A stretch of DNA of 36,515 nt from Armatimonadota bacterium (GCA_026392115.1 JAPLCQ010000082.1:1-36515); one strand, 5' to 3'. Positions 8,836 to 16,811 are shown, numbered from the stretch's first letter. The notes: generated from the sequence alone by a model not told the origin. Numbers and translations are program-made.

Positions 8836-9834
8836 ATGTTCGCCACACTGCTGCTGGATGTCGAGGACATCATCGCCCCGGAGGCCGACGACGCCGCCCG
8901 CGACGTAGCCGACCTCCTGAGCGAGGAGGGGCTGCGCGCCACCTTCTGCGTTGTGGGCGAACGGGCGCGGCAGTGGGAGCGGCGCAAGCGGACCGACGTG
9001 GTGGCGGCCCTGGCCCGGCACGATGTCGGCTACCACACCAACTACCACAGCGTTCCGCCCACCGTTTCGCAGTACCTGGCGCCGTTGGGCTGGCATGAGG
9101 GCATCGAGGAGGTCCTGAAGCGCGAGCGAGACGGCGTCGACGCCGTGTCGCAGCTCTTCGGCGACCTCCCTTCGTGCCACGGCGGGCCGGGCAACACCTG
9201 GGGTCCGCAGATGAACGCGGGTATGGCCCTCCTCGGCGTGCCTGCTTGCGTCTACGCGCACAGCCGCGTGCCCGGCGGCGACGTGCACCTCTACTGCGGG
9301 GCCATCGCCTACCCCGGCGGCACGTACCTGGGCGACGGCCAGTACCACCTGCCCGACCAGCGCGAGGCCAACACGCAGGCGGCGTTGCGCTCGCTGGCAG
9401 GCTGGTCGGCGTCCGGCGTGCAGTGGGCCGAGATTTTCACGGGGCACCCCACGCGCGTGCGCCACGAAGCCTTCTGGGACGCGGCCAACTTCAGCGGCGG
9501 CGCCAACCCGCCCCGCGAGCAGTGGCGGCCCGCGCCGATGAAGAGCGACGCCGACTACGCCGAGGCGCTGGCCGGCATGCGCCCCGCCGTACGGGCCGTG
9601 CGCGACCAGTCCGGCGTGACGCTCCAGACCATCCGCGAGATGAACGCCCGCTTCGCCGCCGCAACGCCGGAGACGCTGACGCCGGAGGAGCTTCAAGTCG
9701 CGGCAGGCGAACTGGACGCCAACGTGGCGGGCATGGCAGGCTGGATCATCGTGCCGCCGGACCTCGACCTGACGCGCCTCCGGGCCGTGGCCAGGGAACA
9801 CGTCGGCTCGCTACGGAGGCTGCGCTTGGGGTAG
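8836..9834 (+). CDS. NodB-like polysaccharide deacetylase family protein
   Basis: A 332-residue protein with AGGAGG 8 bases before ATG 8836. The N-terminus MFATLLLDVEDI carries the acidic first motif of NodB/YdjC-type metal-dependent deacetylases (D8, E10, D11). The second motif is GYHTNYHS, an H-T-x-x-H metal pair (H67, H71). RATFCVVGERARQW is the usual beta-strand/helix after motif 1. The C-terminal part (about 200-332), including PTRVRHEAFWDAANFSGGANPP, is typical of a subgroup of uncultured-lineage proteins and not of classical chitin deacetylases. No signal peptide is seen, so a cytoplasmic sugar-amide or ester is more likely than cell-wall polymer. The true substrate is unknown. Confidence 0.72.
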   Translation: MFATLLLDVEDIIAPEADDAARDVADLLSEEGLRATFCVVGERARQWERRKRTDVVAALARHDVGYHTNYHSVPPTVSQYLAPLGWHEGIEEVLKRERDGVDAVSQLFGDLPSCHGGPGNTWGPQMNAGMALLGVPACVYAHSRVPGGDVHLYCGAIAYPGGTYLGDGQYHLPDQREANTQAALRSLAGWSASGVQWAEIFTGHPTRVRHEAFWDAANFSGGANPPREQWRPAPMKSDADYAEALAGMRPAVRAVRDQSGVTLQTIREMNARFAAATPETLTPEELQVAAGELDANVAGMAGWIIVPPDLDLTRLRAVAREHVGSLRRLRLG

Positions 9835-9886
9835 AGGCAGGGCGGCCCAGGGCGCCGTCAGCACGTAAACACGGTCATGCCCCCTG

Positions 9887-9969
9887 GCCGTCATCCTGAC
9901 GCGAAGCGGAAGGACCTCCCGGCCTGAGCCGCCGCACCTGCGGGCTCGGGCACGGAGGCCCGAGCCACC
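9887..9969 (+). repeat. 83-base intergenic repeat, copy 1
   Basis: This begins gccgtcatcctgacgcg and ends gaggcccgagccacc. It matches 10116-10198 almost base for base over 83 bases; I see three substitutions. It lies in the non-coding 406-base spacer between the deacetylase and dehydrogenase genes. The opening 'gtcatcctga...gaaggacc' resembles a motif I have seen scattered between genes in many bacterial genomes; I recall this but cannot check it here. Confidence 0.85.
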
Positions 9970-10041
9970 AGGGCAAGCCCCCGGGACAGCGCGACGCCAA
10001 CGGAAGCGCCGGGCAACGCGGAAGTGCGGCGGGCGGCCTAC

Positions 10042-10080
10042 GGGGGGTCCTTCGGCCAAACGGCGGCCTCAGGATGACGG
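10042..10080 (-). repeat. inverted partial copy of the same repeat
   Basis: Read on minus, this is ccgtcatcctgaggcc, a short divergent middle, then gaaggacccccc. Both ends match the first 28 bases of the flanking direct copies, in opposite orientation. It could pair with either copy to form a large hairpin. Confidence 0.6.
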
Positions 10081-10115
10081 CAAGGGGTCAGTGGGGTCAG
10101 TCCGGTCAAGCCGAG

Positions 10116-10198
10116 GCCGTCATCCTGACGCGAAGCGGAAGGACCCCCCGGCGTGAGCCGCCGCACCTGCGGACTCGGGCACGGAGGCCCGAGCCACC
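10116..10198 (+). repeat. 83-base intergenic repeat, copy 2
   Basis: Second direct copy of the element at 9887-9969, with about three base differences (for example 'accccccc' for 'acctccc' and 'ggactcggg' for 'gggctcggg'). It ends 43 bases before the stop of the dehydrogenase gene. Confidence 0.85.
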
Positions 10199-10240
10199 GG
10201 CCCGAACCACCAGGGCGAACCCCGAGGCGGGCCGCTGCGC

Positions 10241-11206
10241 CTACGGGCTCCGCGGCGCCACCGCATGCGGCAGCGGCCGGCATTGCAGGCCTGCCACGAG
10301 GTTATTGGCGGCGATCATGGCCATGCGGGTCCTTGTCGCCACTGAGGCGGAGCCTATGTGCGGGGCGAGGACCACGTTCTCCAGCGTCAGCAGCGGGTCG
10401 TCCATGGGGAGCGGCTCGCTCTCGTAGACGTCGAGGCCCGCGGCTGCGATCCGACCGTCGCGCAGGGCCTCGTACAGGGCGCGCTGGTCCACCACGGCGC
10501 CGCGGGCGGCGTTCACCAGCACCGCCGTGGGCTTCATCGCCGCCAGCTCGCGGGCGCTGATCAGGCCTCGCGTGGCGGGCGTCAGGGGGCAGTGGAGGCT
10601 GACGAAGTCGCTCTCGCGGAGCGTCTCGTCCAGCGTCACGCGACGGGCGGACAGGTCGCGCTCGGCATCGGGGCAGGGGCGCGGGCTGGTGTAGAGGATG
10701 CGCATGTCGAAGCCCCGAGCGCGGCGGGCCATCTCGAAGCCGATGCGGCCCATGCCGACGATGCCCAGCGTTGCGTGGTGGATGTCGGCTCCCGCGTAGA
10801 GCAAGGGCGACCATGCGCCCCAGCGGCCGGCCCGCAGGTCGCGCTCGGCCTCGCCCAGGCGCCGGGCCGCGGCCATGAGGAGGGCGAAGGCGAGGTCGGC
10901 CGTGGTCTCGGTGAGCACGCCCGGCGTATTGCCGACCACGATGCCGCGCCGGGCGCAGGCGGCCACATCGATGTTGTCGATGCCCACGGCCATCTGGCTC
11001 ACCACGCGCAGGCGCGGGGCGCAGGCAAGCAGCTCCTCGTCGACGGCGTCGGTCAGGAGGCAGAGGAGGCCGTCGGCGTCGCGGACGCGCTCGCGCAAGG
11101 CGGCGGCGGGAGGCGGGCCGGGCTCGGGCCAGACGTCCGTCTCGGCGACGGCGCGAATGCGGTCCAGCGCGGCGGCGGGCAGATCACGGGTGACGAAGGC
11201 GCGCAT
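10241..11206 (-). CDS. D-2-hydroxyacid dehydrogenase (glyoxylate/hydroxypyruvate reductase type)
   Basis: A 321-residue NAD(P)-dependent D-isomer 2-hydroxyacid dehydrogenase. ATG 11206 is preceded by GGGAGGA; the frame runs 60 codons further upstream without homology. The Rossmann signature is TLGIVGMGRIG (about 146-156). The catalytic triad is Arg235 (VNAARGAVVD), Glu264 (VYESEP) and His283 (APHIGSAS). NTPGVLTETTADLAFAL and the W-G-A-W-S-P segment fit the GyaR/GhrB group of glyoxylate or hydroxypyruvate reductases better than PGDH, since no ACT domain follows. It would reduce glyoxylate to glycolate or hydroxypyruvate to D-glycerate in the cytoplasm. It faces the sugar transferase across a 203-base divergent spacer. 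Confidence 0.9.
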   Translation of the reverse strand: MRAFVTRDLPAAALDRIRAVAETDVWPEPGPPPAAALRERVRDADGLLCLLTDAVDEELLACAPRLRVVSQMAVGIDNIDVAACARRGIVVGNTPGVLTETTADLAFALLMAAARRLGEAERDLRAGRWGAWSPLLYAGADIHHATLGIVGMGRIGFEMARRARGFDMRILYTSPRPCPDAERDLSARRVTLDETLRESDFVSLHCPLTPATRGLISARELAAMKPTAVLVNAARGAVVDQRALYEALRDGRIAAAGLDVYESEPLPMDDPLLTLENVVLAPHIGSASVATRTRMAMIAANNLVAGLQCRPLPHAVAPRSP

Positions 11207-11222
11207 GGAGTCCTCCCAGGCC

Positions 11223-11236
11223 GCCGCTCGAGCGGC
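11223..11236. promoter_or_regulatory. 14-bp perfect palindrome in divergent spacer
   Basis: GCCGCTCGAGCGGC is a perfect palindrome 17 bases upstream of the dehydrogenase start and just outside its ribosome site. The position fits an operator for a dimeric repressor of the minus-strand gene, but chance is not negligible in such GC-rich DNA. Confidence 0.3.
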
Positions 11237-11267
11237 AGGCGTAATCGTTATGGCCCAGAGTCGGCCT

Positions 11268-11297
11268 TTGGCGTACACGGGCCCGGCTGGGTAAACT
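11268..11297 (+). promoter_or_regulatory. candidate sigma70-type promoter for the sugar transferase
   Basis: TTGGCG (11268-11273) and TAAACT (11292-11297) are separated by 18 bases; each matches 4 of 6 consensus positions. They lie about 110 bases before the TTG start at 11410, with no better pair in the spacer. Confidence 0.35.
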
Positions 11298-11409
11298 GTT
11301 CGGGCATTCGGCGCGGTCGTCCGCGGCCAAGTAGCGCGGGGACCTGCAAACTCGAACGGCCGACCGGCCACCCAGGGCCGGAGCACCGCGCACCCATTAG
11401 GATTACGGT

Positions 11410-12090
11410 TTGGCGCAGAAGAGAGCCGTCGACATCTTCGGGGCAGTGGTGGGCCTGCTGCTGCTCTGGCCGGTGGCCCTGGTGGTCGCCGCGCTCATCA
11501 AGGTGGGTTCGCCGGGACCGGTGCTCTACCGCGGGCGCCGGGTGGGCCGGCACGGCAAGCCGTTCTACCAGCTCAAGTTCCGCACCATGCGCGTGGGAGC
11601 CGATGCCGGCAGCACCGGCCTGAGCCCGGACAACGACCCCCGCATCACCCGCATCGGGGCCTTCCTGCGCAAGTTCAAGGTCGACGAGCTGCCGCAGCTC
11701 TGGAACGTGCTCGTCGGCGAGATGAGCCTCGTGGGTCCGCGGCCCGACGTGCAGCGCTTCGTCGACATGTTCCCGGACGAGCAGCGCGTGATCCTGCAGG
11801 TGCGCCCGGGCATCACCGACTGGGCCTCCCTCTGGAACAGCGACGAGGGCGCCGTGCTGGCCACCTTCGACGACCCGGACGCCGCCTACCTGGAGCTGAT
11901 CCACCCCAAGAAGCTCCACCTCCAGATGGAGTACGTCCGCACCATGAGCGCCTGGTCGGACCTCAAGATCATCTTCTTGACCATCGCCCGCGTCTTCCGC
12001 AGGGATCGGGTTGAGCCCGACCTGGCCGCCATGATGGCGAAGATGGAGGACTCCGCGCCGCCCGCGTCGAAGTCCCAGACGACCGGCTGA
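11410..12090 (+). CDS. polyprenyl-phosphate sugar-1-phosphate transferase (monotopic PGT)
   Basis: A 226-residue bacterial sugar transferase of the PglC/WcaJ C-terminal type. It moves a sugar-1-phosphate from a nucleotide sugar to undecaprenyl phosphate at the inner membrane, the first step of exopolysaccharide, O-antigen or glycoprotein glycan assembly. TTG 11410 follows an AGGATT by 6 bases. Visible features are KRAVDIF, one hydrophobic re-entrant helix (about 8-32), [18 protein letters not shown], the catalytic Asp92-Glu93 dyad in [12 protein letters not shown], and SLVGPRP. It is the short form without the N-terminal four-helix and CoA-binding-like domains of WbaP. No glycosyltransferase, flippase or polymerase gene is adjacent, so it is an orphan here. 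The URO-D-like gene starts 39 bases downstream. Confidence 0.92.
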   Translation: MAQKRAVDIFGAVVGLLLLWPVALVVAALIKVGSPGPVLYRGRRVGRHGKPFYQLKFRTMRVGADAGSTGLSPDNDPRITRIGAFLRKFKVDELPQLWNVLVGEMSLVGPRPDVQRFVDMFPDEQRVILQVRPGITDWASLWNSDEGAVLATFDDPDAAYLELIHPKKLHLQMEYVRTMSAWSDLKIIFLTIARVFRRDRVEPDLAAMMAKMEDSAPPASKSQTTG

Positions 12091-12129
12091 CCATCGCCCG
12101 CCAGGGCCGCCGCCGGGAAGGAGGCCCGC

Positions 12130-13302
12130 ATGGAGAGCGAGACGACGACCACCCCACCCGCCGACGGCATCCACGCCATGGTCCCGCGCGAGCGGATGTG
12201 CGAGGCCGCCCGCCGCCTGCGCGATACGTACGCCATGACGCCCGGGATGCCCCTGGTGCGCCGCGAGTTCGGCTACTACTGCCTTGACCGCTGGTTCGAA
12301 GAGGGCCTCTCCCGCGACGCCAACTTCGCCGAGGAGTTCAGCTACGAGGCAGGCGGCGCCGTGTCGCTCGGTCAGCTCGGCTGGTGCGAGGCGGCCTTCG
12401 TGCCCTTCTTCGAGGAGAAGGTTCTGGAGGACCGCGGCGACCACGAGGTGGTGCAGGACTTCGCAGGGCGGCACGTCCTCTACTTCAAGGGGCGCCGCAA
12501 CGGCTTCATGCCCGAGTACATGGACCACCCGGTCAAGGACATGACGACCTGGCTCCGCGACGTGAAGTGGCGCATGGACCCCGACTCCCCCGAGCGCCGC
12601 GAAGGCTTTGACGAGCGGATGGAGGCCGTGAAGCGGCTCGCAGGGCAGGGCATGATGGTGCAGCAGAACCTCATCGGCGGCTACATGTACCTGCGGAGCC
12701 TGATCGGCCCCGGCGACCTGCTGCTGAAGTTCATCGACGAGCCCGAGTTGATCCACGCCTGCATGCAGGCATGGCTGGACCTGGCCGACCGCGTCATCTC
12801 GTGGCACCAGGCCCACGTCACGCTGGACGAGGTCTATCTGGCCGAAGACATCTGCTACAACCACGGCCTGCTCATTTCGCCCGCCATGATGCGGCGCTTT
12901 CTCTTTCCCTACTACCGGCGGCTGCTGAACAACATCCGTGCGCGGCAGATCGACCAGAGCCGCCACCTCTATCTGCAAATCGACACCGACGGCGACGCCC
13001 GCGCTGCCATCGACGTCTACCGCGAGGTCGGCATGGACGTGATGTCGCCCTTCGAGGTGGCCTCGGGCTGCGACGTGGTGGAGATCGGCAGGCGGTACCC
13101 CGACCTGGTCATGTTCGGCGGCATCGACAAGCGCGTCCTCGCACGACCCACCGAGGAGATCGACGAGATGGTGGAGCGCATCCTGCCCGCCATGCGCGCA
13201 CGGGGCGGCTACATACCCACCTGCGACCACGGAGTGCCCGAAGAGGTGAGCCTCAGCAACTATCGCCACTACCGCAGGCGGTGCGTCGAGCTGGGAGGCT
13301 AG
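12130..13302 (+). CDS. uroporphyrinogen decarboxylase (URO-D)-like methyltransferase family protein
   Basis: A 390-residue URO-D superfamily TIM barrel with AAGGAGG 7 bases before ATG 12130. True HemE decarboxylates uroporphyrinogen III; the wider family includes corrinoid/CoM methyltransferases such as MtaA and CmuA. The C-terminal block is diagnostic: MDVMSPFEVASGCDVVEIGR, MFGGIDKRVLARPTEEID, GGYIPTCDHGVPEEVSLSNY. The strand that bears the zinc ligands H-x-C in MtaA-type enzymes reads HLYLQIDTDGD here, without His-x-Cys. HemE hallmarks at the N-terminus are also absent. It therefore belongs to the large uncharacterised group common in glycan-degrading uncultured bacteria. Its place between a sugar transferase and secreted sugar-active proteins hints at a carbohydrate or O-methyl role, which is inference only. 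The next gene starts 7 bases downstream. Confidence 0.82.
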   Translation: MESETTTTPPADGIHAMVPRERMCEAARRLRDTYAMTPGMPLVRREFGYYCLDRWFEEGLSRDANFAEEFSYEAGGAVSLGQLGWCEAAFVPFFEEKVLEDRGDHEVVQDFAGRHVLYFKGRRNGFMPEYMDHPVKDMTTWLRDVKWRMDPDSPERREGFDERMEAVKRLAGQGMMVQQNLIGGYMYLRSLIGPGDLLLKFIDEPELIHACMQAWLDLADRVISWHQAHVTLDEVYLAEDICYNHGLLISPAMMRRFLFPYYRRLLNNIRARQIDQSRHLYLQIDTDGDARAAIDVYREVGMDVMSPFEVASGCDVVEIGRRYPDLVMFGGIDKRVLARPTEEIDEMVERILPAMRARGGYIPTCDHGVPEEVSLSNYRHYRRRCVELGG

Positions 13303-13309
13303 GTTCGCG

Positions 13310-14551
13310 ATGAGGCGGCCCATGGCCGCTATCGGGCTGGTGTGGCTGGCGCTGGCCGCCTCGCAGGCGGCCCCGGCGCAGCGGTACCTGCCCGAGCCGG
13401 CCTCCGCGGACCGGCTGCGCGACCTGACGGCGCGGTGGGAGGCGCCCCGCACCCGCTTGCTGGGGCCCTTCCACAACCTTTACAACGCACGCATCGTGCA
13501 GGTCCCCGACCGGCGCCATCCCTACCGGATGTGGTTCTTCGGGTGGGCGGCGCACGACAACAACCTGCCGGGCCCGGGCGGCGACGCCATCTACCACGCC
13601 CGCTCGCGCGACATGGCGACCTGGGAGGTCTACGCCGGAGACGTGCAGGGCCGCGCGACGTGGGATACGAGCGTCAGGGCGGACCTCTGGGCGCCGGTGC
13701 TGAGCCGCGGGACGAGGACCTTCGACAATGCTGCCGTGGGCGACCCGTCGGTGGTGTTTCGTAACGGGACCTACCATATGGCCTACTCCAGCGTCGGCTT
13801 CGAGCCCCACGTCGAGATGACGCCGCAGCGCATGTACATCACGAACTGCGTCATGGGCGCCACCTCGCGCGACGGCATCCACTGGCGCACCTCTGAACGG
13901 CCGCTGCTGCTCTGGGAGGGCGAGGCGGCGCAGCGATGGGACATCTCGGACAAGGCCGCTGCCGGCTTCCCGCCCGACGGCCACTACGGCTCCTACCATC
14001 GTCCCAGCCTGGCGCTCGACGGGGCGCGGTGGCGGCTCTGGTTCGACTACTACCACCCCGGCACCTTCCTTTGCGGCGGCGAGGCGGAGTGCCGGGGCGA
14101 CTTCATGAACCCCGCCGACTGGCGCGTGCTCCGGTCGGGCCGTGATCCGATCCTGCGCGACTGGCCCAACACCTCCGTGGTGAAGGCCGGGCGGGTCTGG
14201 TACGCCTTCTCCGACGCGCCGGGCTTCCCCGAGGCCATGGGCGGCGACGGGCGGCAGATCACCGTGGCCCGCTCCGACGACGGCCGCGAGTGGCGCGTGC
14301 TGGGCCACGTTCGGCCGGAAGGGCGGGCCTCGTCGCACGTGCCGGAGGCGCTGGTGGTGCGCAAGGACAGCGCCGCGTGGCTGTATGTCACCTACGCCTG
14401 GAAGCCGGAGACGCGGCCCGGAGCCGCATGGGACTACCGCTACAAAGAGATGCGCTGGATGCGAATGCGGCTCACGGACGCCGACATGCGCCCGGCTAAG
14501 GCGCCATCGACCGCCAGACTCGACAACCGCCATTCCGCACTGCCGCACTGA
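13310..14551 (+). CDS. secreted five-bladed beta-propeller glycosidase-like protein (GH43/GH117/GH130-like)
   Basis: A 413-residue protein with a signal peptide, MRRPMAAIGLVWLALAASQA, then cleavage near PAQRYLPE. ATG 13310 is preceded by GGAGG at a long spacing; ATG 13322 would also keep the leader. Repeating blade motifs show a five-bladed propeller: HNLYNARIV/YRMWFFGWA, DAIYHARSRDMATWEV, VGDPSVVFRNGTYHMAYSS, GATSRDGIHWR, YHRPSLALDGARWRLWFDYY, VWYAFSDAPG, ITVARSDDGREWRVLG and EALVVRKDSAAWLYVTY. Such alternating 'D-P-S-V' and 'S-x-D-G-x-x-W' turns mark GH32/43/68/117/130-type folds. The exact family and catalytic acids cannot be assigned by eye. It is flanked by the URO-D-like gene (7-base gap) and the WbsX-like gene (14-base gap), so this is one operon. 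Confidence 0.75.
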   Translation: MRRPMAAIGLVWLALAASQAAPAQRYLPEPASADRLRDLTARWEAPRTRLLGPFHNLYNARIVQVPDRRHPYRMWFFGWAAHDNNLPGPGGDAIYHARSRDMATWEVYAGDVQGRATWDTSVRADLWAPVLSRGTRTFDNAAVGDPSVVFRNGTYHMAYSSVGFEPHVEMTPQRMYITNCVMGATSRDGIHWRTSERPLLLWEGEAAQRWDISDKAAAGFPPDGHYGSYHRPSLALDGARWRLWFDYYHPGTFLCGGEAECRGDFMNPADWRVLRSGRDPILRDWPNTSVVKAGRVWYAFSDAPGFPEAMGGDGRQITVARSDDGREWRVLGHVRPEGRASSHVPEALVVRKDSAAWLYVTYAWKPETRPGAAWDYRYKEMRWMRMRLTDADMRPAKAPSTARLDNRHSALPH

Positions 14552-14565
14552 TAGGAGCGCCACCC

Positions 14566-16161
14566 ATGCCCAGGTTCCACCGCGCCGGCTCTGCGATCTT
14601 CACGGCGATGCTGGTCTGCGCCGCGACCGCCGGGCGGGCTACGTCCGCGCCCAGGGGAGTGCCGGCGCCGGCGGCTCCACGCGCCGACCGGACCGTAGGC
14701 GTCTACTACTTCACCGGTTGGGAGCGACCCGAGTCGTGGTGGCCCATCCTGGCCAACCCCAAGGTGCTCCATCCGTTGCTCGGGCCCTACGACCAGGCGC
14801 GGGTCGAGACCGCCGACTGGCACATCAAGTGGGCGCTCGATCACGGCGTCAACTTCTTCGCCTACGACTACTACACGCACGACGGCACGGAGATGCTCGA
14901 AGGCGCGCTGGAGCGGAGCCTGCTTCGCTCGAAGTACATCGACCGGTTCAAGTTCTGCATCAACTGGTGCAACCACGCGCCGTGGCAGACCATGACCGCC
15001 GAGCAGATGCGGAGGTTCGCCGACGTCATCGTGCCGAAGTACCTGAAACACCCGAGCTGCCTGTGGCTGGACGGCAAGCCCGTGGTCATGATCCTCTCCG
15101 CCGCCAGCTTCGTGAAGAACCTGGGCGTGGAGGGAGCGCGGCAGGCGTTCGGCCTGCTAGACCAGCGTGCGCGGAAGGCGGGGCTGCCCGGCGTTCGGAT
15201 CGTCAGTTGCGAGGGCGAGATCGTCGGCGAGCAGATTCTGCGCGACACGCTGGCGGCGGGTGTCAGCTCGTTTTCGATCTACAACTACCCCTATGCGGGC
15301 ACCAAGATCACGGGGCCCGGCACGGAGGCCGAGGCGCCCTACGCCGCGCTGGAGCAGGAGGGCGTGAACCTGTGGAAGTACTGGGGCAAGCTCACGGACG
15401 GCCGCTTCTGGCCCACCGTGATGCCCGGCTGGGATAGGCGCCCATGGTGCCGCGACAAGGACCTGCTCCGCACGGGCTCGACACCTGACCTGTTCGAGAA
15501 GCAGCTCCGCAACGCCCGGGAGCATGTGAACCGCGACAACATCGTCATGATCGAGGCCTGGAACGAGTGGGGCGAGGGGTGCATCCTGGAGCCGACCTTG
15601 GAGTGGGGCTTCGCCTACCTGGACAAGGTGCGGACCGTCTTCTGCCCCGGCGCCCCGAAGCACTCGGACCCGACGCCGCGAAAGCGCGGCCAACCCAATC
15701 CCGCGTTCAGCGCCACGCTGCCGCGCGAGACCCTTTGGACCTTCGACCGGGAGACGCAGGGCTGGACCTCAACCGGGACGACGGGCTTCAAGGCCGAATG
15801 GGGCGCACTGCACATGGCCGCCGAGCACGGCGACCCGCAGATCACGAGCCCCTGGACCTTTGTGCCCTGCGCCGAGGTGAGCGCGCTACGCATCCGTATG
15901 CGGGTGACGCTGACCGGGCCCGCAGCCGAGCGGACGGGCCAGCTCTTCTGGGACACGGCCGACCGGGCCATGTCGGAGAAGAGCAGCGCGTCGTTCCGCG
16001 TACAGGCCGACGGAACCTGGCGCACCTACGACATCCCGCTGACCGCGTCGCCGCGGTGGACGGGTGTGCTGCAACGCCTGCGCCTGGACCCGGTCGACAC
16101 AGCAGGCGCCGCCATCGACGTGGACAGCGTGGAGTTGGTGGCGGCCGCGAAGGCACGGTAA
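14566..16161 (+). CDS. secreted WbsX/GH99-like protein with C-terminal beta-sandwich
   Basis: A 531-residue protein with an AGGAG ribosome site about 9 bases before ATG 14566 and a signal peptide of about 28 residues ending near RATSAPRG. Residues about 45-365 form a TIM-barrel of the Glyco_tran_WbsX / GH99-like group: GVYYFTGWERPESWWP, GVNFFAYDYYTHDGTEML, HPSCLWLDGKPVVMI, and the signature EAWNEWGEGCILEP with Glu330 and Glu334. Despite the 'glycosyltransferase' domain name, this group is related to GH71/GH99 endo-glycosidases. A C-terminal domain (about 385-528, TLWTFDRETQGWTSTGTTGF onward) looks like a jelly-roll carbohydrate-binding module. It probably acts on an extracellular or periplasmic glycan. 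It is the last gene of the plus-strand run. Confidence 0.78.
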   Translation: MPRFHRAGSAIFTAMLVCAATAGRATSAPRGVPAPAAPRADRTVGVYYFTGWERPESWWPILANPKVLHPLLGPYDQARVETADWHIKWALDHGVNFFAYDYYTHDGTEMLEGALERSLLRSKYIDRFKFCINWCNHAPWQTMTAEQMRRFADVIVPKYLKHPSCLWLDGKPVVMILSAASFVKNLGVEGARQAFGLLDQRARKAGLPGVRIVSCEGEIVGEQILRDTLAAGVSSFSIYNYPYAGTKITGPGTEAEAPYAALEQEGVNLWKYWGKLTDGRFWPTVMPGWDRRPWCRDKDLLRTGSTPDLFEKQLRNAREHVNRDNIVMIEAWNEWGEGCILEPTLEWGFAYLDKVRTVFCPGAPKHSDPTPRKRGQPNPAFSATLPRETLWTFDRETQGWTSTGTTGFKAEWGALHMAAEHGDPQITSPWTFVPCAEVSALRIRMRVTLTGPAAERTGQLFWDTADRAMSEKSSASFRVQADGTWRTYDIPLTASPRWTGVLQRLRLDPVDTAGAAIDVDSVELVAAAKAR

Positions 16162-16177
16162 GGGCGACCGGGAACCG

Positions 16178-16535
16178 CTACGAGGAGCCAGGCTGGGGCG
16201 GCGGCTCGGCCACTCCGCCTGCCAGGCGGACGGCCTCCTCCATGACGAGACGACTGACGTAGATACCGTGGCTCCGCATTCGACTACTCGCCTCGGTCCA
16301 GCGACGATGCCAGTAAGAGGCCCGGCGCCACAGGGTGAGGCCACTTGGCCAGCCAGGTGGCCGCCTCAAACGCCTCAGTACCGAAGCCATACAGGCCGCC
16401 TGCGATGACCTCGTCCTGAACCTCCCGGGGTACGAGGACACGGCCATACAGCGCCCGAAGCATACCAAGGTGGCCCGCGGCTATCAGGGCCAACAAGGGC
16501 CCCGTGTTGATGACAAGGTTCCGTCCGTCAGGCAT
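16178..16535 (-). pseudogene. PIN/DUF3368 toxin-like gene, internally deleted and frameshifted
   Basis: The N-terminal third reads normally from ATG 16535 (MPDGRNLVINTGPLLALIAA, then GRVLVPREVQDEVIAGG and LLLASSLDRGE) and hits TAG at 16284-16286. DUF3368 PIN proteins are about 150-165 residues and continue after D-x-G-E with the AIALA helix and an acidic L-L-D-D metal site. That middle is missing. In the neighbouring frame directly past the stop the minus strand reads RMRSHGIYVSRLVMEEAVRL then AGGVAE, which matches the end of the family (a 'G-x-x-x-S-x-x-L-x-x-x-x-L-x-L-A-G-E' tail). About 60 residues therefore seem deleted with loss of frame. The start overlaps the UPF0175 stop by 8 bases. 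A nuclease function is very unlikely. Confidence 0.7.
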
Positions 16536-16782
16536 TGGCGACATCGGCGGCGAGGTCGCCGGGGTCCAGATCGATCATCGCCACTCCAAACCGGTGCAGG
16601 CCGAGCAGGAACTCGACCCGCCCCACCCCTGCCATCTGGGCGGCGGCGCCTGACGAGACGCGGCCCATCTCGAAGAGCTTCGCCGCCATTGCCATGCGGG
16701 CCTCGCGGGCGAACTCCTCCGGTGTCTGCCTGAGGACATCCGGCAGGGCCTCGGGATATGAGACGATCATCGTAGCGGGCAT
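16528..16782 (-). CDS. UPF0175 family antitoxin-like protein
   Basis: An 84-residue protein from ATG 16782, chosen because GGAG lies 6 bases upstream; an ATG at 16794 adds four residues and has no ribosome site. The sequence MPATMIVSYPEALPDVL, then FAREARMAMAAKLFEMGRVS, SGAAAQMAGVGRVEFLLGLH and RFGV is the UPF0175 pattern, with a helix-turn-helix-like 'S-S-G-x-A-A-x-x-A-G-x-x-R-x-E-F'. These proteins typically precede a DUF3368 PIN gene and are predicted antitoxins or DNA-binding autoregulators. The partner here is broken, so this is an orphan. A 7-bp stem hairpin sits 18 bases upstream of 16794. Confidence 0.82.
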   Translation of the reverse strand: MPATMIVSYPEALPDVLRQTPEEFAREARMAMAAKLFEMGRVSSGAAAQMAGVGRVEFLLGLHRFGVAMIDLDPGDLAADVANA

Positions 16783-16811
16783 TGTCTGCTCCATGGTCGG
16801 GCGCCGCCGGT

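Noticed and set aside
9887-10198. CRISPR array
   Set aside because: Only two direct copies of 83 bases with a 146-base gap and an inverted piece; wrong unit size and no cas genes.
11248-13476. 742-codon antisense frame over sugar transferase and URO-D-like genes
   Set aside because: Same reasons; it also covers a promoter region and two genes with clear motifs.
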